Of a stretch of 27,146 bases of DNA, positions 1 through 7,209 are shown one piece after another. The position numbers and the translations under genes are program-made. The stretch's first letter is position 1, and every line of letters starts with the position of its first letter. The notes below the pieces were generated by a model. The model was not told the DNA's origin. It searched no databases and saw nothing but the letters and a program-made list of their open reading frames with translations. The DNA comes from Clostridiales bacterium (GTDB lineage Bacteria; Bacillota; Clostridia; Christensenellales; QALW01): positions 1 to 27,146 of the forward strand of contig JAHAAN010000006.1 of assembly GCA_018376855.1 (NCBI GenBank), written 5' to 3'.

Positions 1-240
1 GTACCAGCCGCTCGCGTTCGTCGCCGTCGTTACCGTCTGCCCCGCATAGGCATTGATGTCCCCGTCGTACACCGCCCATACGTACGGGCCTGTATCAGAA
101 CCGGTGGGAATCCCTCTGATCGACGCGGCATAGCTGTCCAGCTTATCTGTTGGGATCACGACCCCGCCTTTATCCAAAATAGCGTTCATCATATCCGTCT
201 TCGCGGTCTGAAGCCTTGCGATTTCGCTCTGTACGCTCAT
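1..240 (-). CDS. Phage tail fibre-type protein, N-terminal part (runs off the window)
   Basis: The ATG at 240-238 opens a frame of 80 codons that is still open at the window edge, so the C-terminus is missing. An AGGAGG (plus 248-253) sits at good spacing upstream. The N-terminus MSVQSEIARLQTAK is a short helix that closely resembles the start of the next gene upstream (MSTQTEITRLQTARN). The two proteins therefore share an attachment or trimerisation segment. After it come a KLDSYAASIRGI-like segment and a beta-rich stretch (GPYVWAVYDGDINAYAG). This short helix followed by a beta-rich body fits Firmicutes phage fibre or appendage proteins. A virion location is inferred from position and composition; the receptor-binding part, if any, lies outside the window. 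Confidence 0.6.
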   Translation of the reverse strand, partial: MSVQSEIARLQTAKTDMMNAILDKGGVVIPTDKLDSYAASIRGIPTGSDTGPYVWAVYDGDINAYAGQTVTTATNASGWY

Positions 241-251
241 AAGCGCACCTC

Positions 252-1148
252 CTAAATGGCCGCCAGCGCCGTTTCAATGTCATTGCTCAGCGTAACCGTG
301 CCGCCGGAGGTATACCCCGCCGGAATCGTATAGCTCACCGCGGTAAGCCCGTCAATGCTCGCGCTGATCGCGCCGTTGTCGGGCATAGTTCCCACCAGCT
401 TCACCGCCGCGCCCGTTTCGCTGTTATATCCGTAGGCCACCTGATCTGCCAGCAGCTGCGCCGCCAAAGCCGTTGCGTCCGCCGTGTTCCCGTACTGCGC
501 AGGAATCGCCGCCACCGTTACCTTGCTGAGCACCTTGCCTGCCGAGGGCGCAACCGTCTGCGCCGCCGCTGTGGGCGTCGCACTCTTTTGCTCCAGCGTA
601 ATCTGCACCTTACCCGCGCCGTTGTGATACCCCGCCGGCACCATGTAGCTTTGGTTGCCAGCCGCGGCGTCCAGCGTCTTGCTTACGGCTCCATTGTTTA
701 CCATTATACCGGTCGTTACAGCGCCCTCCGCATCCACGAACACCTTTGTCGCCAGTACATCCCCTGCCGCCGCCGTTACGCTGCTCACGTCCTGATACGC
801 CTCTGGGATCGCCGCCACCGTTACGTCGGAAAGGCCGTAATACCCGCTGTCCGGCGTGATATTCTGCTGCGCCTTGGTAGGCGTTACGGTTTTGCTCTGC
901 AAGTTGTAGCTGCCGCCGCCGCTCACGCCCGACACCGTGCCGCTGCCGTTGTGGTAGCCCTTGGGGATCGTATAGGTATCCCCCTCCTGCACGCTTGCCT
1001 GCACCGCTCCGCGGTTTTCAATACCGTCCACCGCCGTAGCCAGCACATCCAACTTCGCCGTGCTCGCCGCAATGCCCAGCTCCACGCACTTGGTTCTGAT
1101 TGTATTCCGCGCCGTTTGCAATCGCGTAATTTCCGTTTGCGTACTCAT
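252..1148 (-). CDS. Repeat-rich phage tail fibre / appendage protein (298 aa)
   Basis: The start is an ATG at 1148 with AGGAGG ten bases upstream. Residues 1-45 form a helical head like that of the following partial gene. The rest is built of beta-rich repeats. The unit IPxGYHNGxG occurs at about residues 62-70 and again near 172-179, with a degenerate IPAGYTSGG near the C-terminus. Each unit is followed by TVTP/SATPT, a segment with a TVAPSAGK-like or NITPDSGYY-like turn, and VTVAAIP. Ala, Thr, Gly and Val dominate, with no catalytic motif. Such repeats are typical of elongated fibre shafts in prophages of gut Firmicutes. The stop codon is 11 bases before the ATG of the next fibre gene, so the two are probably co-translated. 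I infer an extracellular virion appendage; its receptor is unknown. Confidence 0.65.
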   Translation of the reverse strand: MSTQTEITRLQTARNTIRTKCVELGIAASTAKLDVLATAVDGIENRGAVQASVQEGDTYTIPKGYHNGSGTVSGVSGGGSYNLQSKTVTPTKAQQNITPDSGYYGLSDVTVAAIPEAYQDVSSVTAAAGDVLATKVFVDAEGAVTTGIMVNNGAVSKTLDAAAGNQSYMVPAGYHNGAGKVQITLEQKSATPTAAAQTVAPSAGKVLSKVTVAAIPAQYGNTADATALAAQLLADQVAYGYNSETGAAVKLVGTMPDNGAISASIDGLTAVSYTIPAGYTSGGTVTLSNDIETALAAI

Positions 1149-1162
1149 ACCCCTTTATCCTC

Positions 1163-1447
1163 CTATATCGTTTCCAGTAAGCTGTTAATGTTCCCGATCT
1201 CCGTATATACCGCCGCGCTCGTGATCGGCCTCGTGTTGTCCTGCTCCGCCTGCGTGGCCGTGTCCACCGAAAGCATTCCTTCCTGTGTAATTTTCAGCCC
1301 GTCGCCTACCTTGACGCCACCGAGAATCTCGCTCGTCGCAGGGGGAATATATGCCGCGCCAGAGGTCAGCTCGCTGACCGTAAAGCTTGCGGCTTGAGAC
1401 GACATCGTCATAGAAAAATCCGCATTTGAACTTAAATCCGCCCTCAT
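1163..1447 (-). CDS. Small head- or tail-fibre-like structural protein (94 aa)
   Basis: The 94-residue protein has two parts. Residues 33-58 contain IPPATSEILGGVKVGDGL followed by KITQEGMLSVD, the turn-rich motif seen in many phage fibre proteins. The C-terminus NTRPITSAAVYTEIGNINSLLETI resembles the short helical ends that follow such motifs. The ATG overlaps the TGA of the preceding gene (TGATG), with GGAGA a few bases upstream, so translation is probably coupled. It sits between a small Ig-like structural gene and the large repeat fibre. The likely role is a short fibre or an adaptor that anchors a longer one. The family assignment is from motif memory only. Confidence 0.6.
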   Translation of the reverse strand: MRADLSSNADFSMTMSSQAASFTVSELTSGAAYIPPATSEILGGVKVGDGLKITQEGMLSVDTATQAEQDNTRPITSAAVYTEIGNINSLLETI

Positions 1448-1761
1448 CAGATCTCCTCCGTTTTCAGCGCCCGCTCAACCGTATCCGTTATGATATTGCT
1501 GGTCATGCGCCTGCCGTCCGCCGTCTTAACGGTAATCTGAATCTCAACCGGCTCCTTTTCGGAGAAGGACAGCGTATCCGCCTGCGAAAGCTGGCAGACA
1601 AGCGTGCTTTTCCCTTCATTAACAGAAACCGAAATCCCGCTCATGCTCTTTTCAACGTATGCGCCGGATCGCTTCTGCGCGTAGGTGATATAAACGGCCT
1701 GCGCGCCCGTTAGATCCATATCCACCGTAAACGTGTCCTGCCGCGTAGCTCCCTGCACCAT
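1447..1761 (-). CDS. Small phage structural protein, beta-sandwich type (104 aa)
   Basis: The protein starts MVQGATRQDTFTVDMDL and continues with alternating hydrophobic strands (AVYITYAQK, ISVSVNEG, STLVCQLSQADTLSF, VEIQITVKTADG). This pattern resembles small proteins found near tail fibre genes in many Clostridia prophages. Those carry the same order: an MVQG-type start, a SQADTLSF-like segment and an EIQI strand. AAGGAG lies nine bases before the ATG. It is the first gene after the AT-rich cassette and its terminator, so it needs either read-through or its own promoter; a candidate is listed at 1786-1813. The biochemical role is unknown; a baseplate or fibre adaptor is an inference from context. 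Confidence 0.55.
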   Translation of the reverse strand: MVQGATRQDTFTVDMDLTGAQAVYITYAQKRSGAYVEKSMSGISVSVNEGKSTLVCQLSQADTLSFSEKEPVEIQITVKTADGRRMTSNIITDTVERALKTEEI

Positions 1762-1785
1762 TTCCGTTCACTCCTTTGCGTTCAA

Positions 1786-1813
1786 AGTATAGCACAGCCG
1801 CCGCCGGAATTTC
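1786..1813 (-). promoter_or_regulatory. Possible extended -10 promoter for the fibre genes
   Basis: On the minus strand, TATACT (plus 1786-1791) is preceded by TGTGC, giving an extended -10 element (TGCTATACT). No good -35 hexamer is present at the usual distance, which extended -10 promoters can tolerate. It lies just upstream of the 104-residue structural gene and downstream of the terminator at 1851-1881. That is where a promoter would be needed if the cassette terminator works. Evidence is weak. Confidence 0.3.
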
Positions 1814-1850
1814 TCCCATACCGCGCCAAAAAGGGCGTGCAGAGCAAAAT

Positions 1851-1881
1851 AAAAAAGGTTCGTTTACTAACGAACCCTTTT
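1851..1881 (-). terminator. Rho-independent terminator after the two-gene cassette
   Basis: GGTTCGTT (1857-1864) pairs with AACGAACC (1869-1876) around a four-base loop. On the minus strand the stem is followed by a run of six T (plus 1851-1856 are A), and A-rich sequence precedes it. The structure could also terminate on the plus strand. It lies about 240 bases after the stop codon of the 304-residue protein and before the fibre genes, so it closes the cassette transcript. Confidence 0.8.
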
Positions 1882-2118
1882 CATGTTCTTTTATTGCTTT
1901 AAACGCAGCCGATCGGTTTGCGGAGGGTTATTCTTCGGAGGAAATTTCGGGCTTTCGGCCTTGGCAAACGCAAATAAATCTAATACCGTATGAACGGAGA
2001 CACCGTCGCTCGCTATGCCGGCAGGCTTGCAAACCTAAGATACCGCGGCAGGCGATATTTCTATCCTATTTACATGAAATATTATTCAGTAAATTTATTT
2101 TATAAATTTTTTCATAAT
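1882..2118 (-). other. 3' non-coding tail of the cassette with a GC-rich element
   Basis: No convincing gene is present. Bases 2050-2118, next to the stop codon, are very AT-rich. Bases about 1900-2050 are abruptly GC-richer, unlike either neighbour. In that part the minus strand has short open frames, one of which ends ISSEE followed by a stop at plus 1928-1930. The last five codons and the following bases match the 3' end of the upstream paralogue (ending HSSEE). This shared block is the 27-base repeat listed at 1917-1943. The element could be a host-type dispersed repeat or a structured RNA ending in the adjacent terminator. I cannot decide between these from sequence alone. Confidence 0.4.
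1917..1943 (-). repeat. 27-base direct repeat, downstream copy
   Basis: This block matches 3046-3072 over 27 bases apart from two one-base indels. On the minus strand both contain TTCCTCCGAAGAATAA followed by a CCCTC-GCAAA segment. The two copies flank the 304-residue gene in direct orientation, as expected from duplication of a gene together with its 3' tail, or from insertion at a repeated element. Confidence 0.7.
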
Positions 2119-3033
2119 TTATAATATTTCATAGTCCCAGTCGCTATATGGAGGTGGTGTAATATGATCTCTCCATAAAATATGTTCTGTTGATATCCAA
2201 TTTTGCTTCTCTAACGAAATATCAAAAATGTTATCCCCCTGCGCAGAATACACGCCTTCAAACTTACAAAAATATCCCCGATACTGATCCTTCCTTTTGG
2301 AAAACATCAAGTAAAACGGCCGCTGTTCTCCCTCCACTTCGGCATAAGCGCAAGGCTCTGTTATCATAAAGCCTTCCTCAAACTCCAAGTTTACTGCTCC
2401 ATCTCTGTTTTGAGGCAATCTGCACGGCAGTGATCGAGTGGGTTGGTTTTCCTGCAAAAAGCGTTTATAAACCTCATAACTGATTTCCTGTCCCTCAGCG
2501 CGCCCTTTAAAGCCGCCGTTGCGCTCCCATTGCTCCATCGTATAAACAGCATTCGTATAAACAGGTTCATAATTAGGATAATCAACAGACCTCTTTAAAT
2601 ATTTCATCCATCTGTTTGTCAACCACACAAGCTTTGTCTCAGGAAGCATGCTCTTGTTATTTCCTTGTCTTGAATAAAAACCATCAAGACAGTAATCCTT
2701 ACAGTTAGACTCCTTTACAATCGCCTTAGTGAATACCGCAAAAAACTCCATTGGTTTACCATCTACCTCATCACATTCATAAGGTATACCTTCCATAAAC
2801 CCATCCCATAGTGAAGTATCTACTATATTAGGATTATACAAATCCACCTTACCTGTTCTCTGTTCTTCTTCCAAAGCTAATTCACCGGCTTTATTTATAG
2901 AAACGCGACTTGGCAAGGGGATTTTGTATGATCGAAATTCTGGCGGGAATAACCGTATTGTTGGTACCCCTGGCACTTTCGTTCTTCCCCATTTATCAAC
3001 CTCTCTAACAATACCTGTACTTTTTTTAGCCAT
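2119..3033 (-). CDS. Uncharacterised cassette protein with two EGVYS-type domains (304 aa)
   Basis: I do not recognise this family. The open frame extends upstream to 3153, but the ATG at 3033 (MAKKSTGIVRE) has AAAGGAGAG six bases before it, while upstream codons overlap the preceding gene. The protein is a paralogue of the next upstream gene and contains two degenerate copies of a domain. Copy one runs from LPSRVSINKAGELALEEE through SLWDGFMEG and DGFYSRQGNN. Copy two has EGFMITEPCAYAE, RPFYLMFSKRKD and FEGVYSAQGDN, and lacks the LLTEERRR-like stretch that the paralogue has. A linker (YTMEQWERNGGFKG, SYEVYKRFLQENQP) separates them. No signal peptide or membrane segment is seen. It probably shares the transcript from the promoter at 4086-4115 and ends before the terminator at 1851-1881. 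The gene is AT-rich relative to the head genes. Possible roles are immunity, superinfection exclusion or anti-defence; none is shown. Confidence 0.75.
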   Translation of the reverse strand: MAKKSTGIVREVDKWGRTKVPGVPTIRLFPPEFRSYKIPLPSRVSINKAGELALEEEQRTGKVDLYNPNIVDTSLWDGFMEGIPYECDEVDGKPMEFFAVFTKAIVKESNCKDYCLDGFYSRQGNNKSMLPETKLVWLTNRWMKYLKRSVDYPNYEPVYTNAVYTMEQWERNGGFKGRAEGQEISYEVYKRFLQENQPTRSLPCRLPQNRDGAVNLEFEEGFMITEPCAYAEVEGEQRPFYLMFSKRKDQYRGYFCKFEGVYSAQGDNIFDISLEKQNWISTEHILWRDHITPPPYSDWDYEIL

Positions 3034-3045
3034 AATGCTCTCCTT

Positions 3046-3072
3046 TTTGCGAGGGATTATTCTTCGGAGGAA
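3046..3072 (-). repeat. 27-base direct repeat, upstream copy
   Basis: The partner of 1917-1943. It covers the last codons (SSEE) and stop of the 326-residue gene and abuts the ribosome binding site of the following gene. The shared block is coding at this copy and apparently non-coding at the other. Confidence 0.7.
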
Positions 3073-4037
3073 TGAGAATGAAGGTAAATTCGTTTGTTTT
3101 CCAAAAAACCACAGAACTGTATTAGCCGAATAACATGCTGCCGACCCAAACAAACATTATCCGTTGATACCCATGTTATTTCACTGCCCTCTATAGGCAC
3201 CAACTGAATATTATCCCCCTGCACAGAGTACACCCCTTCAAACCTACAGTAATATCCCTTATATTTGTCTCTTCTCCTTAAAAACGCTAAATAAAATGGT
3301 CGCCTTTCACCGTTTATTTTAGCATATACACAAGGCCTCGTTGTCATAAAACCATCCCATAAAGATACATTCAAAAAATCCCTTCTGCGTTCTTCCGTTA
3401 ATAAATCATATGCTCCGTATTCTTTCACCAGCTCCGAGTTTATTTCTCCGCTTCTGTTTTGAAGTACACAGAGTGGCAAGGGCTGCATAGGCTGATTTTC
3501 TTCAAAAAAGCGGTTATAAACCTCATAGCTGACTTCCTGTCCGTTTATCCTCCCCTTGAAACCTCCGTTACGTTCCCATTGATCCATTGTATAAAACGCA
3601 CTGACAGTAGGCACCTTAACCAACACGCGGCGATATTTTTCGTTTACCCAAATTCTTTTCTCCTTTGGAATCAAGTGAAAATCATTTCCTTGCTTTGAAT
3701 AAATTCCCTCAACACGAGCATAAGAATTTGTATAACCTATTTCTTTAGTAAACGTCAGAAAAAAATGCCTTTCTTCACCATTCACTTCGGCGCAAGCACA
3801 AGAGTAACCTTCCATATACCCTTCCCATAAAGAAGTGTCTATAATATTAGGATTGCACAAATCAACCTTTCCTGTTCTTTCCTCTTCCTCTAAAGCCAAT
3901 TCTCCCGCCTGATTCACCGGAATACGACTCGGCAAAAGCTGACTTACTCCGCAGCTTCCATAAAGCGTTCGATTACGAATTCCTTCGTGCCAAAGCTTTT
4001 TGTAAACAAAAGGATCGTAAGGACTATAAGGATTCAT
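3057..4037 (-). CDS. Uncharacterised cassette protein with two EGVYS-type domains (326 aa)
   Basis: First gene of the two-gene cassette. The ATG at 4037 has AGGAGG about five bases upstream and lies about 50 bases after a consensus promoter. Two tandem domains of about 110 residues are visible. Domain one (about 35-135): LPSRIPVNQAGELALEEE, SLWEGYMEG, CAEVNGEERHFFLTF, RVEGIYSKQGNDFHLIP, IWVNEKY. Domain two (about 187-295): LPLCVLQNRSGEI, SLWDGFMTTRPCVYAKING, RPFYLAFLRRRDKYKG, RFEGVYSVQGDNIQLVP, TWVSTDNV. A linker at 148-183 (FYTMDQWERNGGFKG, SYEVYNRFFEENQP) separates them. The last 25 residues (FCGFLENKRIYLHSHSSEE) appear to be encoded by a repeat element rather than the domain. Tryptophan and aromatic residues are frequent, with no catalytic motif, signal peptide or transmembrane segment. 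I do not recognise the family. The related domain fragment in the polyvalent-protein region ties it to the virion modules. Confidence 0.75.
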   Translation of the reverse strand: MNPYSPYDPFVYKKLWHEGIRNRTLYGSCGVSQLLPSRIPVNQAGELALEEEERTGKVDLCNPNIIDTSLWEGYMEGYSCACAEVNGEERHFFLTFTKEIGYTNSYARVEGIYSKQGNDFHLIPKEKRIWVNEKYRRVLVKVPTVSAFYTMDQWERNGGFKGRINGQEVSYEVYNRFFEENQPMQPLPLCVLQNRSGEINSELVKEYGAYDLLTEERRRDFLNVSLWDGFMTTRPCVYAKINGERRPFYLAFLRRRDKYKGYYCRFEGVYSVQGDNIQLVPIEGSEITWVSTDNVCLGRQHVIRLIQFCGFLENKRIYLHSHSSEE

Positions 4038-4085
4038 CTTAACCTCCTGTTAAGCACAAATATTCTATTGTTCATATTTTTGCAC

Positions 4086-4115
4086 ATTATAGCATATTTT
4101 GTCTGTAAATGTCAA
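4086..4115 (-). promoter_or_regulatory. Consensus sigma-A promoter of the two-gene cassette
   Basis: On the minus strand TTGACA (plus 4110-4115) and TATAAT (plus 4086-4091) both match the consensus fully, separated by 18 bases. The surroundings are AT-rich. The start point would lie about 40 bases before the ATG at 4037. Promoters this good are rare inside late phage operons and imply transcription by host RNA polymerase independent of the phage programme. Confidence 0.85.
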
Positions 4116-4144
4116 TATTTAGATTGAAATTTCTAAATTTACCT

Positions 4145-4185
4145 ACAAGAAAACACATGGTTAAAACAACCATGCGTTTTCTTGT
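4145..4185 (-). terminator. Long hairpin terminator after the 1001-residue ORF
   Basis: ACAAGAAAAC plus CATGGTT (4145-4162, one unpaired base) pair with AACCATG plus GTTTTCTTGT (4168-4185) around a five-base loop, a 17-bp stem with one mismatch. It follows the stop at 4204 by 19 bases and precedes the cassette promoter. The downstream tract on the minus strand is not a clean T run, so efficiency is uncertain. It insulates the cassette from the late operon. Confidence 0.65.
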
Positions 4186-4203
4186 TATATTGGGCAACTT
4201 TAC

Positions 4204-7200
4204 TTATTTAGCCTTTCTCACCTTAATTACATCATAGAATACCATATCGTCGAAGATTCTGTCTGCTGTTGAATCTATAACCGGCTTTCCGGTACGCATT
4301 GCCTCCTCTATGATTTTATTTACCTCCCGCTCATAGTTCACCTTTCCATTCTTTCCATCTTTTTCGGCAGGGAAGCCTACAATCACTTCCGCAATATGGT
4401 CCCCATCGTCCATTTTCACCGGCACTTCACAACGGAAGAATGTCTTTAAATCCTCCCGCGCCCTCTCAAGGTCGCCACCACCATAATCATAGTATTTTGT
4501 ATATTTTGTTGTTCCAAGCTCAAATTCTATAGCACGACCGTTCCTGTCTTTCTTTTCACTATATCCTCCTTCTTTTATTTGACTCCCAAAACGCATTGAT
4601 GTATCATACTCGCCTGAAAAAACATTTTCTACTTGCATAAGTTTACCACTGATAGGAACTGTTCCTGAAAGGAGATTGAACAATGTTTTTACTACTCCTC
4701 TATTTAACATTTCTTCTTCCCTAATAGACATTTCTTTATTAGGAAATTTTTCTTTCCATTCATTCACTGCAAGTTCAAGAACACCCTCTGCATCAAACTG
4801 CGTTTTATTCCCCACAGCTTCCATAAACGCGCCATCCCACAGCTTCTGCATATATTCCAAATTTGCCACAGAATCTTCAAAAAGCTGCGATACGTCATTC
4901 TTCGCCTTCACTCCATCGGAGCCTTTTCTAAGAAATTCTTTACTATCAAAAATAAAATTATTAATAGTAACCAAAACTTCTTTTAGCTTTGCTATGAAGT
5001 TTTGCAACCCATCAGCTATTTTCTGTGCCAGAGTTCGGTTATATCGCGCCAAAGTTTCAAAAGCCTTCGTATTCTTCAGCATCATTTCACAAGCATAAGC
5101 AACAAATTCCTCTTCAGCATCTCGAACATTACGTTCAGGATTATCTTTGTCGTACTCTTTCTTGAATAGTTGAAGTCTTCTTTCATACTGTTCCATGCCA
5201 TTTTGCTGAATATAACTTTGTATCACATAATCGTGCAGCAATTCATAAAGCTCTGAATTTGAATCCTGAATCCAGTGTGTAATCTCATGCGCCGCCGTAC
5301 TCAGTATAGCGGAGTTCAATTCCTCTGATAGATTTTTTGACTCTGTAAGCACGCTGCTTTCTTTCAGATAAATATAAATCTTTCTGTCAAGTGGATTGTA
5401 TCGCCCGCCCTCATTCAAAATCTTGCTTTTTTCATTTTCAAACCCAACTTCCATTCTGATTCCGGATGATTGACATAGTCTGTCAAGGAATCTCAGTGCA
5501 TTTCTATCCGCTTTAGAAAAAGCCTTCCAATTCTTCTTAACTTCATCTGTGAGTTTAAGCCGTTCATACTCCGTTATCTCCCGCTTCTGCTGTTTGCCGA
5601 TTTCCTTCATCAATTTGCCCTGCTCGCCGATTTCCTGTGCGAAATCCATTTGACTCTTTGACTTCAGCTCTTTCAACCTTTCATCCAGCTCGGCAAAAAA
5701 TTCCGCATTATTTGGATCTAATCTATACTGCTCTAAGTCATTAATGTACTTTCTAACATGCTCTTTTGCCATGTCATAAATACTCTGAATTTCTTCTTGA
5801 GTGAACAAGCCCTTTCCATTTCTAACCTTCTCCACCGAGCTTGCATTCATCGAATCATAGTAAATATTACGTATTTCATTGCCAAGCTCAGCATGAGTTG
5901 CTTTGTCCAATTTAGTGGCAGTAATGGAATCAAATTTCTTTTGAGCGTCTTTGTAATTATCAGTATGGATTTTTTGAAGTTCCCAAACGCCTAACACTAC
6001 TTTCTGCTCACTCTCCCGCAGCTCATAGCGAACATCCGCATCGCTGCGGTTGAACGTGTCGGCGTCCTTGGAGGAGTTTGTTTGGGCGGAGTCAAAGGAA
6101 GAGCTTGCTACTCTTGATTCATTCGTTTCTCCAGCAGATCCAGCTTCGCCAGGATATCCGCTTCGTCCTTGCCCGCTTCTATAATATCCCCGATCTCCTT
6201 CGCCAGCGCTTCTTTCTCTTCGTTGCTCATCGAATTCTTGAAAAGAGAATGCACTTTCACGAGTGTAGCGGTGGTACGCGCTTTCTTCTGACGCAACTCG
6301 ATCATACGTAAACGTTGCTCCAAGTATTTCTCTTTGTACCAATTCGGCATCGTAAATTTCCTCCTTAACTAAACTAACGTTTTTAGCCTGTTCAAAATCA
6401 ATTCTGTAAACGCACTCTATTGAAGGCGCTTCATAATCAGCATCCGTTACAATGAGAACCTGCCGTTCTCCTTGGAAATACGTTCCAACGTCTACAAGAT
6501 AAAGATCATTGCTCAACGTTCTGTATCCTCTGCCTGTACCGTTCTTGATATTCCCTACTGCCGCATTAAACATTCCAATCTCATCCGCGTCAAGCACTCC
6601 CGTGAGTTCATTGGTAGCCCACGCATGATGATAGTAGGACTTCATTGTAATCGAAGAAACATCCTGCTTTGTTGATCTGCGACCTCTTTTATTATAACTT
6701 CTTAGGTTCTCTTCATCAAGCAAATTTTTACTTTGCTTGTCTGTTTTTCCATCATCCGTGTTCCGCAACTCATAGCGAACATCCGCATCGGCGTGGTTGA
6801 ACGTGCCGACATTCTCGGAGGATTTTGTTTGAACAGTATCAAAGGCAACAGCGGCAAGAATCGGGTGGCTGCCGGCGGCGCTGCGGGCGACTACGCCGTC
6901 ATAGCCAAGGGTCTGCAGCGCTTCCGTTACGTTCTTGGCGGAAACCTGCACGCCCGCCCATGCGCCGATCTCGGCATAGTCCGCCTTGCTGAACGCCGTG
7001 CCGTACACGGTGTACGGGTTTTCGAGCTTGACATATGCCGGCGCGGCCTTGCCTCCCGCCCGCTCCGCCAACGCCTTGGAGGCGGTGAGGTACACGCCCT
7101 CGCTGAAGTTCGTGCGCTTGCCGTTCTTGCTCTCCCAACGGTACAGCTGCCGAGGCGTGCCATTGGCGTTCAGAAGGCTTGCATTAACCGAATTCGGTGA

Positions 7201-7209
7201 AAAATACAC
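4204..7209 (-). CDS. Polyvalent phage protein fragment with ART-like domain and HExxH peptidase (about 1001 aa)
   Basis: The longest frame begins at a GTG (7209). The same frame stays open to 7387 with clearly related coding sequence (KNPVYFSPNSVN) but no ATG or TTG, so this looks like a displaced C-terminal half. Domains: 1-125 resembles the ADP-ribosyltransferase-like domain of large phage polyvalent proteins (SEGVYLTAS, YVKLENPYTV, LGYDGVVA). Linker repeats follow at about 125-150 and 372-399 (TFNHADADVRYELR and TFNRSDADVRYELR). Between them is an unidentified domain (about 160-320) and an Arg/Gly-rich stretch. Residues 440-520 are helical, with NIYYDS and AELDERLKELKSK resembling the neighbouring 214-residue ORF. 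A metallopeptidase motif HEITH lies at 641-645, with a probable third ligand in the DAEEEF segment near 697-702. The C-terminal 160 residues are unassigned. If expressed, it would be an internal virion protein delivered with the DNA. Expression without a good start is doubtful. Confidence 0.6.
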   Translation of the reverse strand: MYFSPNSVNASLLNANGTPRQLYRWESKNGKRTNFSEGVYLTASKALAERAGGKAAPAYVKLENPYTVYGTAFSKADYAEIGAWAGVQVSAKNVTEALQTLGYDGVVARSAAGSHPILAAVAFDTVQTKSSENVGTFNHADADVRYELRNTDDGKTDKQSKNLLDEENLRSYNKRGRRSTKQDVSSITMKSYYHHAWATNELTGVLDADEIGMFNAAVGNIKNGTGRGYRTLSNDLYLVDVGTYFQGERQVLIVTDADYEAPSIECVYRIDFEQAKNVSLVKEEIYDAELVQREILGATFTYDRVASEESAYHRYTRESAFSFQEFDEQRRERSAGEGDRGYYRSGQGRSGYPGEAGSAGETNESRVASSSFDSAQTNSSKDADTFNRSDADVRYELRESEQKVVLGVWELQKIHTDNYKDAQKKFDSITATKLDKATHAELGNEIRNIYYDSMNASSVEKVRNGKGLFTQEEIQSIYDMAKEHVRKYINDLEQYRLDPNNAEFFAELDERLKELKSKSQMDFAQEIGEQGKLMKEIGKQQKREITEYERLKLTDEVKKNWKAFSKADRNALRFLDRLCQSSGIRMEVGFENEKSKILNEGGRYNPLDRKIYIYLKESSVLTESKNLSEELNSAILSTAAHEITHWIQDSNSELYELLHDYVIQSYIQQNGMEQYERRLQLFKKEYDKDNPERNVRDAEEEFVAYACEMMLKNTKAFETLARYNRTLAQKIADGLQNFIAKLKEVLVTINNFIFDSKEFLRKGSDGVKAKNDVSQLFEDSVANLEYMQKLWDGAFMEAVGNKTQFDAEGVLELAVNEWKEKFPNKEMSIREEEMLNRGVVKTLFNLLSGTVPISGKLMQVENVFSGEYDTSMRFGSQIKEGGYSEKKDRNGRAIEFELGTTKYTKYYDYGGGDLERAREDLKTFFRCEVPVKMDDGDHIAEVIVGFPAEKDGKNGKVNYEREVNKIIEEAMRTGKPVIDSTADRIFDDMVFYDVIKVRKAK
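6017..6097 (-). repeat. 81-base linker direct repeat, copy 1
   Basis: This block inside the 1001-residue ORF is clearly similar to 6764-6844. Both encode a linker of the type FDxxQTxSS...TFNxxDADVRYELR. They bracket one complete domain, so recombination between them would remove or swap that domain in frame. Confidence 0.75.
6764..6844 (-). repeat. 81-base linker direct repeat, copy 2
   Basis: The partner of 6017-6097, at the end of the ART-like domain. Copies lie in the same orientation and frame, 747 bases apart (249 codons). Confidence 0.75.

Noticed and set aside
588..1397. Long plus-strand ORF of 269 residues
   Set aside because: It lies opposite the repeat fibre and small structural genes. 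Its product is Arg/His-rich and repetitive in a way that reflects the other strand, and no ribosome binding site fits.
1882..2118. Small protein ending ISSEE
   Set aside because: The frame is under 50 codons, has no start with a ribosome binding site, and matches the repeat element rather than a conserved protein.
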